A stretch of DNA of 64,000 nt from contig ARYC01017424.1 of the NCBI GenBank assembly GCA_000711775.1, positions 95,385 to 159,384 of the forward strand, written 5' to 3'. Shown one piece after another: positions 11,145 to 21,679 of the stretch. The notes under the pieces are model-generated. The model was not told the origin of the DNA and ran no database searches. It worked only from the letters and a program-made list of their open reading frames with translations. Position numbers and translations under genes: made by a program. The number at the start of each line of letters is the position of its first letter. The stretch's first letter is position 1. The stretch is from Oxytricha trifallax (Eukaryota > Ciliophora > Spirotrichea > Sporadotrichida > Oxytrichidae).

Positions 11145-11435
11145 ATGAGACAAAAGTTACAATAACATCTAGCAATAATCTGCGTACTGGCTTTTGCCTT
11201 GACTATGACCTCAGTTTAAGCACTTTCAGTGAGTGACATAACCTCCCCAGTTACTGGTATGTTTCATGGTGGCACTGACTGGATCATCAATCAATTTGGA
11301 TTGGCTCTGTTTTAGGGAATGCTTCACATATGCTTATTCTACACTCAGCTATTCACAATCTTCTTCAATGACAGTGGAGTTGGCTTTTATCAATGCTATA
11401 ACAGCTTCCCAAAGCAAGTTATTTTCTTTACATGA
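11145..11435 (+). CDS. Small secreted/membrane protein 1
   Basis: 96 residues. An N-terminal signal peptide (hydrophobic core LAIICVLAFALTMTSVQA) is followed by a short polar stretch and one hydrophobic segment (FGLALFQGMLHICLFYTQLF). Family unknown. It is the first of three small genes of the same design within 1.4 kb (next: 11728-12072 on plus and 12216-12560 on minus), pointing to a local, diverged gene cluster. Confidence 0.6.
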
Positions 11436-11727
11436 AACTTAACATTCTTTAACAATTTAAACATTAACTATAAATCACTCTCACTCTCTATGCATCTAAA
11501 CTAATCATATAATCGTAATTTAACTAATCATTTACATATGAATAAGTAATAATAGAAACTGTTTTGAATAGTATTAGATTAGCAAAATATGCTGTTGCCT
11601 GTTAATGTGATATAATATATTATTTAAATATAGAATTAAAATGGGGATAAAACCACCTTGAATCATTTCTATTTATTATAAAATATATAAATATATCACT
11701 TAATATAAATTAAAATAATTATTAAAA

Positions 11728-12072
11728 ATGAAACAATCATCAATGAAATAATGCATGTTTATGCTTGCATTCGCACTTCTAGTTTGCCAGTCTATTGCCT
11801 TTGAATTGGATTTGAACTCAATGCACCAATAAATAAAGGAGAGAGTCGGTCAAGTGAAGTCTCTTCCCCACTAAGTTAAAGCCTACAGTAATGATGAATT
11901 CACATGGAGTCTAGATGTCCCAAGAATACTGTTCCAGTATATTATCACAGCTGTGTTTTGCCCACTTTTCATTCTTCCATCTATTTTCCTTAACAACCAG
12001 GAATTATTCACTGCTGTTCTTTACAAGTTTGTTTATGCACCATACATCAGACTCTCAGGCTTTGACAAGTGA
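11728..12072 (+). CDS. Small secreted/membrane protein 2
   Basis: 114 residues: signal peptide (FMLAFALLVCQSIAFE), a polar lumenal part, then a hydrophobic hairpin (IITAVFCPLFILPSIFL). It has the same length and layout as the minus-strand neighbour at 12216-12560. No domain recognised. Clean ATG-to-TGA frame with in-frame TAA/TAG read as Gln. Confidence 0.65.
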
Positions 12073-12215
12073 TTAACAAGGACTTATATACAATTTAATT
12101 ACTTAAAAATAGATCAAAAATATTTGTGTATTCAATAAAATTAACATTATCCTATTCATAACTGTTATTAAGTTTGAACCATTAAAGTAAAAATGGCTTA
12201 TTTTCTCTGTTCATT

Positions 12216-12560
12216 TCATTGAGGTGGAGCGTAGTAAAGAGAAAGGCTGAATGCTCCAGAAACGATACTGTTGTAGACGTATTAGTAAATTTGTGGTTTT
12301 CCAATCAAATTGCAAATAAGTCCAACTGGCCAAATAAAGAAAGAAGTTAATAGCCAAACATTCAATGAGATTTAATCAAAGAACCAAGAGTGCCATCCGT
12401 GACCAAGTTGTGGCAGAATTCCTCCTACTTTCCCTTGCTAATTGGTTTACTCTACTTATTGGAGAAGTTCTTAAGGTATAATCTCATGAGCAGAGATAAT
12501 TGATGCCAATAATACGCTTACTAAAGCCAGAGTATAAATTGCTTATTTATTTTGTTTCAT
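12216..12560 (-). CDS. Small secreted/membrane protein 3
   Basis: 114 residues from ATG 12560 to TGA 12216, exactly the length of its neighbour at 11728-12072. Signal peptide (YTLALVSVLLASIISA), Gln-rich lumenal part, then one long hydrophobic segment (VWLLTSFFIWPVGLICNLIG) and a Tyr-rich tail. It resembles protein 2 in layout and in the region after the hydrophobic segment, so an inverted duplication is likely. Function unknown. Confidence 0.65.
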
Positions 12561-12692
12561 TTTTATAGAATTATATTTAACTCTCTAAATCCATATAAAT
12601 GCATAAATATAATTCACTAACCTAAATAGAGTAAATAATAGGTATTTATTTAAAATATAAAAAATAAATTTCAATGAAACTATAAAAAATTC

Positions 12693-13758
12693 ATGACTAA
12701 TCTGACATAATTGATACTGAAATCAAATTAGAAACCTTCTAAATCGAAGAAAAATGTTAAATAGAATAAAGAACTGACAAAAGTTGATGTGGCAAAAATG
12801 TTGGAATCTTATATTTGCTTCTTTCAGTTTGCCTTCTCTCTTCGTTGGCAATAATTACAAAGTTAATAAAATTACACACTAATATCTCACTCTACTAATT
12901 AGTGTACTTCAGATTTCTCATTTAAATCTTAATGAGTTAACTTCATCTTAAAGTATCTAAATAAAATGCGGTTAATTTAACGAGAGAGTGTGCTGGGTTA
13001 CTCTTGATAAGAGGATTAAGTGGATATGTATCATTTTTATTTCAAATGGCTTCTGTTTTCCTCATGCCTCTAGCAATATCATCAGTTATTTTCTTTATTC
13101 AGCCAATTATAGCCTCGTGGATGAGTTTTATTATATTAAAAGAGAGACTTGGCACACTTGACATTGTAAGCTTGGTCTCTTCTACTTTTGGGATGATCAT
13201 ATTGATTAAGCCCGATTTAATAATGGGGAGTAGATTTGCAAAACATCAATCAGAATAATAAGACAAAGAATACCCTTTCTACATGTTGGGAGCTGTTTGT
13301 GCAATTATTGCTGCAGTAGCTTCCGGTATAGCTTATGTGACAATGAGGAAGCTTGGTCCATTCAAACTTCACATGAGTTTTAATGCTCTTTACTTCGGAT
13401 TGGTATCATGTCCTCTAGCTTTTATCTCAATGGCTATTATGAATGAATCTTAGTTAGCAAGCATGACATGGAATGAAGGAGCGTGGCTTTTGGGCTTAGG
13501 GATAGCTGGGTGGATGGCTCAAGAATTTCTTGGACTTGCTTTTAGAACATAACCTATTTTTTATTTTCTCACTTTTAGTTCAGTTATAATTTTAATAAAC
13601 CTGTTGGAAGAGCAGCTGTAATGAACTACTTGTAGTTGGTAATTGCTTTTGTTGTTGATTTTTACATGTTTAATGTCAGAATTTACTGGACTGATTTTTT
13701 AGGGTCTGCACTAATTGTAACATTCACTTTACTAAATAGCATCATCAAATGTTTATGA
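12693..13758 (+). CDS. EamA/DMT-family transporter 1
   Basis: Multi-spanning drug/metabolite transporter (SLC35G-like). Read straight through, the frame is broken by a TGA at 12785. Removing a 44-bp IES (12759-12802) gives MTNLTQLILKSN... running directly into the first membrane segment, so ATG 12693 is the likely start. Motifs: ISLYQLVYFRFLIQ, LLIRGLSGYVSFLFQ, then QPIIASWMSFIILKERLG, the family signature, and a second EamA repeat. A second IES (13556-13602) must be removed to join GLAFRTQP to VGRAAVMNYLQ. Ends at TGA 13756-13758, 11 bp before MITE copy B. Confidence 0.87.
12759..12802. other. 44-bp IES in EamA gene 1 (pointer AAAAATGTT)
   Basis: Flanked by the 9-bp direct repeat AAAAATGTT (12750-12758 and 12794-12802). 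Its removal deletes an in-frame TGA and joins the N-terminal leader to transmembrane segment 1 in the correct frame. Confidence 0.82.
13556..13602. other. 47-bp IES in EamA gene 1 (pointer AACCT)
   Basis: Flanked by AACCT (13551-13555 and 13598-13602). Excision converts a frame that stops at TGA into FRTQPVGRAAVMNYLQLV, which matches the EamA fold. It has no GT-AG ends, so it is not an intron. Confidence 0.85.
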
Positions 13759-13769
13759 TTTAATTTTCC

Positions 13770-14261
13770 GGGGGGGGGAAGTTTCCTGCCAAGAGGGAAG
13801 TTTCCTGTCAAGTAAATTTTTCTATATATAATTTTTATTAATTATATATAAAATGTTTTAAGCAATAATCTTTTACTCATTAAATGGCTAAAGGATAAGT
13901 TAAACATTTTTTTAGTGTTAAATAGCTAAATTGCAATTTTATCCTAATATCTTAACTTGAGATTTAGAACGATATTAGTATTATTATAGTTCTTACCAAA
14001 AGAATTGAGAAAAACGAATAGAAATTAAGATGATTTATTAATGAAAATATTGTTCACATAAAGTATATCATGTAATACTTTATCAATAGTAAATTAAATT
14101 CCTTGAATCACAAAAATGTGAATATCATAAAAGGAGTTTATATTTGTCAAAAAAATAATTCCATAAAAAAAAATAATTAAAAAGAAATTAAATTTTTCTT
14201 GACAGGAAACTTCCCTAAAATAAATTTTTCATCATAAACCTTGGCAGGAAACTTCCCCCCC
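13770..14261 (+). mobile_element. MITE-like element, copy B (8-bp TSD AATTTTCC)
   Basis: 492 bp, non-coding. The ends are inverted: GGGGGGGGGAAGTTTCCTGC on the left and its complement on the right, followed inward by a second inverted copy of GGGAAGTTTCCTGTCAAG. Flanked by a perfect 8-bp duplication, AATTTTCC (13762-13769 and 14262-14269). An 8-bp duplication is typical of hAT, P or Merlin-type transposases, but the G-run ends do not match a family I know. It sits between two EamA genes, not inside a coding frame. Confidence 0.88.
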
Positions 14262-14600
14262 AATTTTCCTTATTAATGTAATTTTATTTTAACCTGAGAG
14301 GTTGATATTTTAATGTTTTGAATATAATATTTAAGAGATTTCAATTTTATTCCCGTTATAATTCTACCATTTAAAAGTAAATTAGTTATGAGGAAGAATC
14401 AATTTTCTAGCAATAAAGAGAACAATCAAACCAAAAATTCGGAGACATCATCAATCAGAAAAGACTTGTAAATAGATGTTGACACTGATGATGAAGATTG
14501 CACATGATCTCCAAGCTAACAACATGATACGATCCACTTCTCATTGATTGGAGAAACCAGTCATTAACTAAGGAAGAAAAAATAAAAGTACGAGGAGTAT

Positions 14601-16250
14601 ATGAATGTAAACTAATCTGTAAATAAAGCATTAGACTTATCCACTTCCAATAATGATGAGTTATTGGATTTAATATCCGAAAAGGATCGAGAGAGTGAAG
14701 AAGACTAGTCTGGCTCATATACAAAAGGCATTTAGAAAAGCACTTAAACCTTCGTAATGCAAAATCGCAGATAAGTAACACTCCATGATATAATTCAAGT
14801 TATTATTGGTTCTGTTACTTTGGCAGCAACTCATTGCCTCATAAGGGAGATAAAGTATGAAACCAATTTAAATTTTGCACAAGTTGCTCTTTTTATTGGA
14901 ATAGTAATCTCTCTAAAGAATCTAGTGATACTCTCCTACAAATTTGAAGACAAAAATTATGAAAACATATTTATGGATGATGATTTTAGCATGCATTTTC
15001 TGACTTCAACATTTTTAGCAATGAGTTATTTGCTCCTTGTGATGAGCATTTTCATTATTCCGCTTTCCTATACAATTAGCCTGTTTTTTAGTTTTTACTT
15101 ATTTCAAACAATCATTAGCCGTATGGCAAAAAAAGGAACTATCTTCATAACTGAATACGCTTTCATTCTGATATCTTTGGTTGGACTTGTCTTCCTCTTA
15201 TAATTATAAAAGAAAGGTTTTATAATAAAATATTAATCATAACTCCGGATGTAATTATGCCACAAAAACTGTAAAGTTTAGGTGAGAGATACTTATAATT
15301 GAATTAAAGATTAATTCCTTCATCTTAATCATATGAAGAGAGAACTGATACCGAATAGCAACTAGAAAACAAATGGTTATAACTTTTTGGAATGTCTATG
15401 GCTTTGATATCTGCTATACTTTATGGAGCTTATAGAACACTAACCCCAATGCATTCCAGTAATCAATACTATGAATAGAAATCTTTAATTGCTGGTTCAA
15501 TTCTGATAACTTTCAGCTTTCTTATGTTTCCACTCTTTTAACTTGGTTTGTAGCCCGTTAACCCTGAAAAAGATGCAATTCTAATGGTACTTTTAGCTAT
15601 ATTTATTGCCAAAGCTTCAAGTTTTGACTAACAATCGACAGGGCATTTGAGTTTAGATAGAAAAACTAGATCCTATGCGACCTTGATTTCAGTAGTTTTA
15701 TTGCTAGTTTGTTAATAACATCAAAATATCCAATAAAAGTAGTATATTATAATATATAACCTTTTGTAAATAAATTTATATCAATTTTTAGTGGTTAAGT
15801 AAGGGTTTAAGTTTTAAATTTATTGCTTTTCATTTTTTAAGATTAGTTATACATTTTGAATCTTATATAGAATCTTGCCTAATTTATATTATAAATTTAA
15901 TAAAGAATGCCCTTATTAATGTTAATTGAGTGATAGTGTGTATTTGGGATAGTTTCTAATTTAAGACACAAATTACTCACCAAGATTTACTAGGAATCAC
16001 TTTGCTCCTTGTTCATAATGTTGTTTCTACTCTTTATAGCTACATTTTCACTTATCAAGATGAAATAATTCAGGAAGAAGCCTATTTCTTGAGTTTAGAC
16101 TCTTCTAAAGAAGACACGGAAACAAAAGGTGCCAATAATGGTAGCAGCAATTACTAAAGTGATAACGAGAAAACAAACAACTAAATGGACAAACTTTAAT
16201 TCAATGGGGATTATGATGAAACTCACAAATACAAATAATCAACTTTTTGA
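14601..16250 (+). CDS. EamA/DMT-family transporter 2
   Basis: Paralogue of the upstream transporter. An ATG at 14388 opens a frame that meets TGA at about 14505, so I take ATG 14601 (MNVNQSVNKA); an unresolved IES upstream is the alternative. An acidic, Ser-rich N-terminal region precedes the membrane segments. A 35-bp IES (15201-15235) joins GLVFLL to IITPDVIM, matching IILIKPDLIM in transporter 1. A 229-bp IES (15713-15941) joins SVVLLLVC to IWDSFQFK. The C-terminal tail is acidic and Asn-rich. TGA 16248-16250. Confidence 0.82.
15201..15235. other. 35-bp IES in EamA gene 2 (pointer TTA)
   Basis: Direct repeat TTA at 15198-15200 and 15233-15235. Excision shifts the frame so that VGLVFLL continues as IITPDVIM, the same motif as the paralogue. 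The 3-bp pointer alone is weak; the frame and homology carry the call. Confidence 0.72.
15713..15941. other. IES in EamA gene 2 (pointer TGT)
   Basis: AT-rich insert between LLLVC and IWDSFQFK, with TGT at 15710-15712 and 15939-15941. Excision restores the frame. Confidence 0.65.
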
Positions 16251-16412
16251 CACTACTAAGTAAGAGGAATTTGGAGTTTTGTAAACTCTGAAATTCTATA
16301 ATTAAAACTCTAGTTGTAATGATTATATAATAAGAAAAATTTATAAATTTAGAACATTATTTAGCGAATATTTAATATTTATATATGTTAAAACTGCATG
16401 ATTTATTAAATA

Positions 16413-17586
16413 TCAGAGTTCATCATTGTGATCTAGCATGTCCAAATCATTTCCTTCAGCATTGCTTTTGCTTCTGTGATGTCCCATTTTAGGAGTGAGT
16501 CCTCCATTTTCCTTAAGTGATTAATATTGCTTAGCTGGCAGACGCTTGAATTTATCAAACGCAGATGGAAGTTTATAAGTTCCAGGACCTGGAGTCTCTT
16601 TTATTTCTACAAAATATAATTTTAATATTGCAATTTAACTTACATCCTGTGACATTGCATCTGTTCCCAAACCCAAATGTTATAGCTGAAAACTTATGAG
16701 CTTCAGATAAGTTAAAGTTTAGATGATATGTATTTGGAGGAGGGTTGTCTCTAGTTGCACTATCAGCTGGCTTTACTCTACTCTTCAAGGTAAACTTTCT
16801 AGCATTAATCCCAACTAAGCCCTTTTATTCATAAGTTCCTGGTCCTGGTGCTTCAATCATTGACGTTCCATACTTATTTGAAGGCATATACACTTTTTAA
16901 TAAACAGAATGAGGCATTCCGAAACTTCTACCCTAATTCGGTTTTAGTTTTTCAAATTAACCTCTAATTTTATAAGAATTAGGAGGCGGAGAGTCTCTTC
17001 CTGAAATAATTTAGAGTCCTTATTTGAAACCAAACCCAAAGCCATGAGTTTTAGATGGGTCCAAAGTAGATGGTAAGCAAAGCATCTTGGCGTTGTTGTC
17101 GATTCGTATCTAATCAAAATTGATTGTTTAGTTTCTCATTATTATTGTTAAATGAGTATTACCTTATTAAAACGATCTCCTTTTGGGAAGGACCATTGGG
17201 AATGACTGTTTCTCAATGTATTTGCAGATATTGTTTGTGAAAATCCTCCTTGATATAAACTAAGTGCAGCAGCACCACTCTATTTAGGTCAATTTAAATA
17301 AAAAATTTATGCTTACCTGCCTGGATAATCTCATAAGAGATTATTGAGAGTTACGATTGCTAAAGAACTAATTTTCATTGCTAGGACTAATTGGTTTACT
17401 ATGAAATGGATCTTTCTTCAAATCAAAGTGACTCTGTGATTTAGCCAGTTTTTGTTAGTTAAACTCGTAATCGGTATTCAATTGCTTCTAATGATTAGAA
17501 GTGCTGTTTTGTGATAAGCCTCGTTCGTTATCTGAATTTTTACGAACTCCAGGTAATTGGAGATTTATCTATCTCTCTTCAGACAT
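16413..17586 (-). CDS. SHIPPO (sperm-tail PG-rich) repeat protein
   Basis: ATG 17586 to TGA 16413. Contains several STPGR-type repeats: segments such as PGPGAYEYKGLVGI, NPPPNTYHLNF and TPGPGTYKLPSAFD, each about 30-45 residues apart, with Phe-Gly-rich links. Proteins of this type coat or fill axonemal microtubules, which suits a ciliate. The N-terminal third is polar (QINLQLPGVRKN) without repeats. Three short GT-AG introns fit, at about 16608-16646, 17107-17165 and 17281-17320. The tail carries HHRSKSNAEGNDL. Confidence 0.85.
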
Positions 17587-17675
17587 TTTAATTTAATATT
17601 CTTTCTTTATTTTATTTAAAGTAAAACTAAATATAATAAAAAATCTGACAATTTATATAAAAATATTAATTTGAA

Positions 17676-19655
17676 ATGGAAAAAAGACTTAAAAAGTAGT
17701 TTATCGATAAAAACTCAGAGGACTCAGACGAAATAGCCAAAGAGCTAGGAAAGTTAAAGAAATCAATGAATAAACATAAAGAAAGACAATAGTAAAAGTA
17801 AATGCCTTCATAGTAGTTTATCAATAAAGTACATCCCTAAATAAACAATTAGTAGATAAAGCTTATAAAATAAACAAACTAGCCTGAAATTGTAGATTAA
17901 CAAGATGTTATCTATAAGCTATCCTTTAACTAATAACCCTCTAATCAAGCAATAAATCCATCAAGTAATATTAACAGCTCAGTAAATTTACAAGCCATTG
18001 TTTTATCGAAATAGTCTAATGGATAAAACAGTTCTCAAAATTATCATAAACCTAAGTATTTTGAATAGTAATTATTAGCTAATACCTTCTTAGATGAAGA
18101 CTCTACTAATAAGTTTGAAAGCAAAACTGCGATTATTGTAAGTGATGATTAAGGCGAAGATTCAGAAGATGACTTAAGTTCAGATCATTTCCTCACTGTT
18201 TCAGAAGGCAGTTCTTCGTCTTTTCAAGAAGATTCAGGTAAGCTTAATTCTAAACTAAAAATATCTGGTATTAATCTATGAAAGAGGTGTAGAGCCAGAC
18301 TCAGAAGAGACGTGGATTGAATGGTTTTGCAGCAGGAAAGGCAATGAATTTATTTGCAAGGTTGACTAACAATTTATTATGGACAAATTCAACTTGCATG
18401 ACTTGAAGAACTAAGTACAGCACTATGATGATGATTTATTAATGATTCTTGATATGGAAAATAATGAAGACTCATTTGATGAGTTAAAAAAGAAAGATCA
18501 AGATCTTAAATTTAAAGTTAAAGAGGAAGCACCAAAATTATATACACTAATCCATCAGAGATACATAGAAACACCTATAGGATTAGATATTATGGTAAAA
18601 TTCTACATAAAATTTATTCTTTTAGAAATCTAAAATGCTAAAGGGTGACTTTGGTTACTGCCCTAGAGTATTATGCGAGAAACAGCCAGTCATTCCTTGG
18701 GGAGAATCAAATTAAGTTGACAAATCTTAAACAAGGTCATTTTGTCCGAGATGTAAAGGTCTTTTTCAACCTGATTATTTAAAACATTAAAAACTTGATG
18801 GAGCCTTTTTTGGACCTAACTTCGCTGGCATACTCTCAATTACTTACCCAAAAATCATAATCAATAATAAATAACCAAAGAAATTTAAACCTTAAATATT
18901 TGGATTTAAAATTCATGAGATATTATTAAATTAGAAAGTTAATTGCTAGGTGGTACCAACCACTTAGGACTTTCTAATAGAGCTTTCTACTACACTAAGG
19001 CCTATCGAGGGCAGGTAGGGGGTTGCTGGGCGCAACGCATGAGGGGCCAGTCGGCGGGGTTCAATCTGTCAGCATTCACTCTTCGAGTGAGCTGGATCCT
19101 AAGATTTCCCTGCATTAGATGAGTTACCTGGCTTGAGTTCAGTTTCCTAGGTAATAGGGAGCAGGATGAAGGTACGCTCTGCCTTCAAAAGTGAGAAGAC
19201 GAAAACCATTGAAGCCAACGATAAGGATTTTTCTCCCACACCGGGTTAGGGTACTGAAGCTACCACAGCGAAAGGACAGGGATTACGTTTCCCAGCAGCG
19301 GTGGGACCGGTAAGCGTTTTTCTCCAACTTCTGTTTCCTGGTTGAATCTTGCAAGCTCTGTCCGGGTTGTAACCAGACATCTTGATTTCGGGAGGAAACT
19401 AGGTGATAGCGAGATTGGTTTTTTCGGAGTTTTCTACTTCAGGACTGCCACGTCACGGAATTTGCCACGTCAACTCACTCAGATACGTCTACGTCACGAC
19501 TAAGATTGATGGTTTGATTTTAGTATTAAACAGTGATATGTTAAAATTTATTTGATTTTAAATCATTCATCATCATCATCAAAATTCATGAGACTAGTCC
19601 AATAAAGCCAAGACTACTACCAGTTAATAGACTTAGAGGAAAATCAAATATTTGA
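17676..19655 (+). CDS. CSNK2B: Casein kinase II regulatory subunit beta
   Basis: Regulatory subunit that dimerises through a zinc ribbon and binds the CK2 catalytic subunit. After a Gln/Asn-rich N-terminal extension of about 185 residues come the signatures TWIEWFCSRKGNEFICKVDQ, an acidic loop, KGDFGYCPRVLCEKQPVIPWG and FCPRCKGLF (the four zinc cysteines), DGAFFGPNF and FGFKIHE. Introns at 18238-18286 and 18595-18625. A GC-rich 673-bp IES cuts the C-terminus after KIHE; the last MDS (19581-19655) adds TSPIKPRLLPVNRLRGKSNI and TGA. The N-terminal extension is unusually long for the family. Confidence 0.94.
18921..19593. other. GC-rich IES in CK2-beta (13-bp pointer)
   Basis: Bounded by the perfect 13-bp direct repeat AAAATTCATGAGA (18908-18920 and 19581-19593). 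Excision joins FGFKIHE to a short natural C-terminus. Positions of about 18946-19505 are strikingly GC-rich against the AT-rich surroundings, with GGGGGTTGCTGGGCGCAACG, GGCGGGGTTCAATC and four ACGTCA motifs in 19449-19500. No long open frame on either strand. It may be an RNA-derived or foreign insert nested in an IES; identity unknown. Confidence 0.85.
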
Positions 19656-19767
19656 GTGATTTTTAAAAATATTATGTAGAGTATTTAATTTAATTTTTTA
19701 AGTTAATTTAAATAAAGAGACAAAACATCTCAAAGAAATTTTGCATGAGCATTGAAATGCTGTATTT

Positions 19768-20539
19768 TCAAGCAGTTGTAGGCTTCTTTCTCATTTCATA
19801 TAAGAAGTATTGAACAAGCTCATCTTCTCTTACTTTAGCCTGTTCCTTGTCCAAGAATACTGGTGTATTGAAGGGAATATCAAGACCTATATTTAGATTA
19901 GAATATGCTTAAGACTTACCGTATTTTTGTGATTTCATCAAATGAAGAGTCAAGAAGTTAACGATTTTAGTTGAGTCGTCCCAGGTCCAAAGTCTCAAAC
20001 TTCTTGGCTTCTCAATTGCAATATAGTTCATGTAATCACCCAATAATGGCTGAATAAATATTATAAAATTTATAGGAATTTAATAGAGTTAATTTCCCTT
20101 TAATTTAAGTCTTACATATCAGAGTTTTGGGCGTTAAGTTAAATTCCTAAAACTAACTATTTGTATATTTATTAAAATTGTGAAATTACTTCAAAGTATT
20201 GGAATGACATGCCACCCATTGTTCTCCAGAGTCTTCTCATTTCAATTTTAGTTTGGTAGTTCATTTGTCTAAGAAGTTGTTACCCATACTTCAACTTCAT
20301 CTTGAATTCTCTTTACTCTTGTCCAAAAAGATCTGGTCTTTGCTATAGGCATATAATCAGAAATCTTCTTTCATTATATAAGGAATGCTCTTAAATCTAC
20401 TTACATCCTTGAACATAGAAGCTCTGAAAGCTCTATCAACGAAAACTGGAGCGTCTTCAAGGAAAACAAATCTCTTCTTTCTTTCATCATAGACAAGTTT
20501 ATCATCGCCTAAGTTGAAGAACTTATATCTCTCTGTCAT
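19768..20539 (-). CDS. Unknown protein, about 180 aa
   Basis: ATG 20539 (MTERYKFFNLGDDKLVYDER) to TGA 19768. Three GT-AG introns fit: 20343-20404 (62 nt), a longer one ending in ATTCAG at about 20052, and about 33 nt near 19885-19918; the exons join in frame. The protein is basic and aromatic (LLRQMNYQTKIEMRRLWRTM, FEPLLGDYMNYIAIEKPRSL). No membrane segment and no family I recognise. The charge and aromatic content would suit a mitochondrial complex subunit, but I have no direct evidence. Confidence 0.72.
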
Positions 20540-20649
20540 CTTTAAATAATTATTTATAATTATTTGTTTGCTATTATAAATCAATGATATGAAGGTATGC
20601 AGCACATATAAATGCTTTAATTTTTGATTGATTAATAATTAATTTTTAA

Positions 20650-21679
20650 ATGATAAGTTATTTGTATTAAGCTCAAAATATTACCAAGATTGTTGCTCAA
20701 GACTCAATCTATGACTAGAAATCTATCTCTATTTAACTCATGAAACTGAGCAATTTCCTTGTGAAATGGCAATCGTTGACTAAGCTTCAGAAGTCTGAGA
20801 TCATTGACACATCATCTCCGATTAGTGGAAAAGCCGGCAGTATTTATTTAGAGTAGAGAAATTTCATGGATCCTATGCTAAGTGTAATTCTCACTGATTT
20901 TTCTGATGGAAAGCCTTTGGGGTTTGTGAGTTTAAATCATGACTTCCCTCAAACATCTACTAGACAGAGACTTCTAGTTAAATCTCTTAGATCTATTCTT
21001 GTGTTGCTGAAGAGAATTTTTTTCGAAGAAGAAGTATTTCTGGTATAAAGTCTTGAAGAGATTAACTAACTTGTAGAATGCACTCTTGACACTAACTATG
21101 AAATACTTTTCAACGATGAAGATATACATTTGAACATCATAGATTCCTGTGAAAAAAGTCACCCTATTGAACTCAAGGTCCAGACCTTCTTGGGGAATGT
21201 TAGAATATTTACTGCACTAGTATCCTATGTATTCTATAACCAAATCAGGATTCTGGTCAGGTAAAGAGTTAATTATTGCTTTATAAAAATAATTTGAAAT
21301 CAATATGAATTAACTAACTATTAATAAAATAAATCATTGCTTTAAATTATACTCAAGAGAGATATTTAACTTTGAAAGTTATTGTTCAATTGGTTTGAGT
21401 GATGATAGACTTTTGAGAAACATGTTATTCATGAAAAACGGAAAGAAAGTGATTGGTGAGTTTTTTAAATTTCAAAGCAAAATTAAAACTACTGATTCAT
21501 CATTGCTTGGATTTGAGAAATTAACTTATGATCAACTTAACCAGTTTGTGAATAATCTAGCTCTACATGTGAACGAGTTGTGGAAGATACAATAACTCCT
21601 TGACATTGAGTCTTTGCTTTGTAAGATTCTTGTTTTATTTGATTATCTATATAGTGGTTTACTTTTCAACAATGAGTGA
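20650..21679 (+). CDS. Unknown protein A
   Basis: ATG 20650 to TGA 21677, about 310 residues once the 91-bp insert (21269-21359) is removed. Leu/Ser/Ile-rich with hydrophobic patches (ILVLLKRIFFEEEVFLV, SYVFYNQIRILV) and an acidic stretch (TNYEILFNDEDIH). No recognised domain. The minus-strand gene starts 110 bp upstream, so the two share a leader. Its stop codon overlaps the start of the next gene by 8 nt. Confidence 0.6.
21269..21359. other. 91-bp IES or intron in protein A gene
   Basis: Direct repeat AAGAG at 21264-21268 and 21355-21359; excision gives ILVRQREIFNFE in frame. The same stretch also reads as a GT-AG intron (GTAAAGAG...CTCAAG) leaving ILVREIFNFE, so the two cannot be told apart here. 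Confidence 0.55.

Noticed and set aside
12785-12787. TGA read as Cys or Trp (Euplotes-type or Blepharisma-type code)
   Set aside because: All conserved genes end at TGA and use TAA/TAG internally; this TGA lies in a 44-bp IES.
18946-19505. rRNA gene, group I intron or coding gene in the GC-rich island
   Set aside because: No recognisable rRNA or intron core motifs and no long open frame on either strand.
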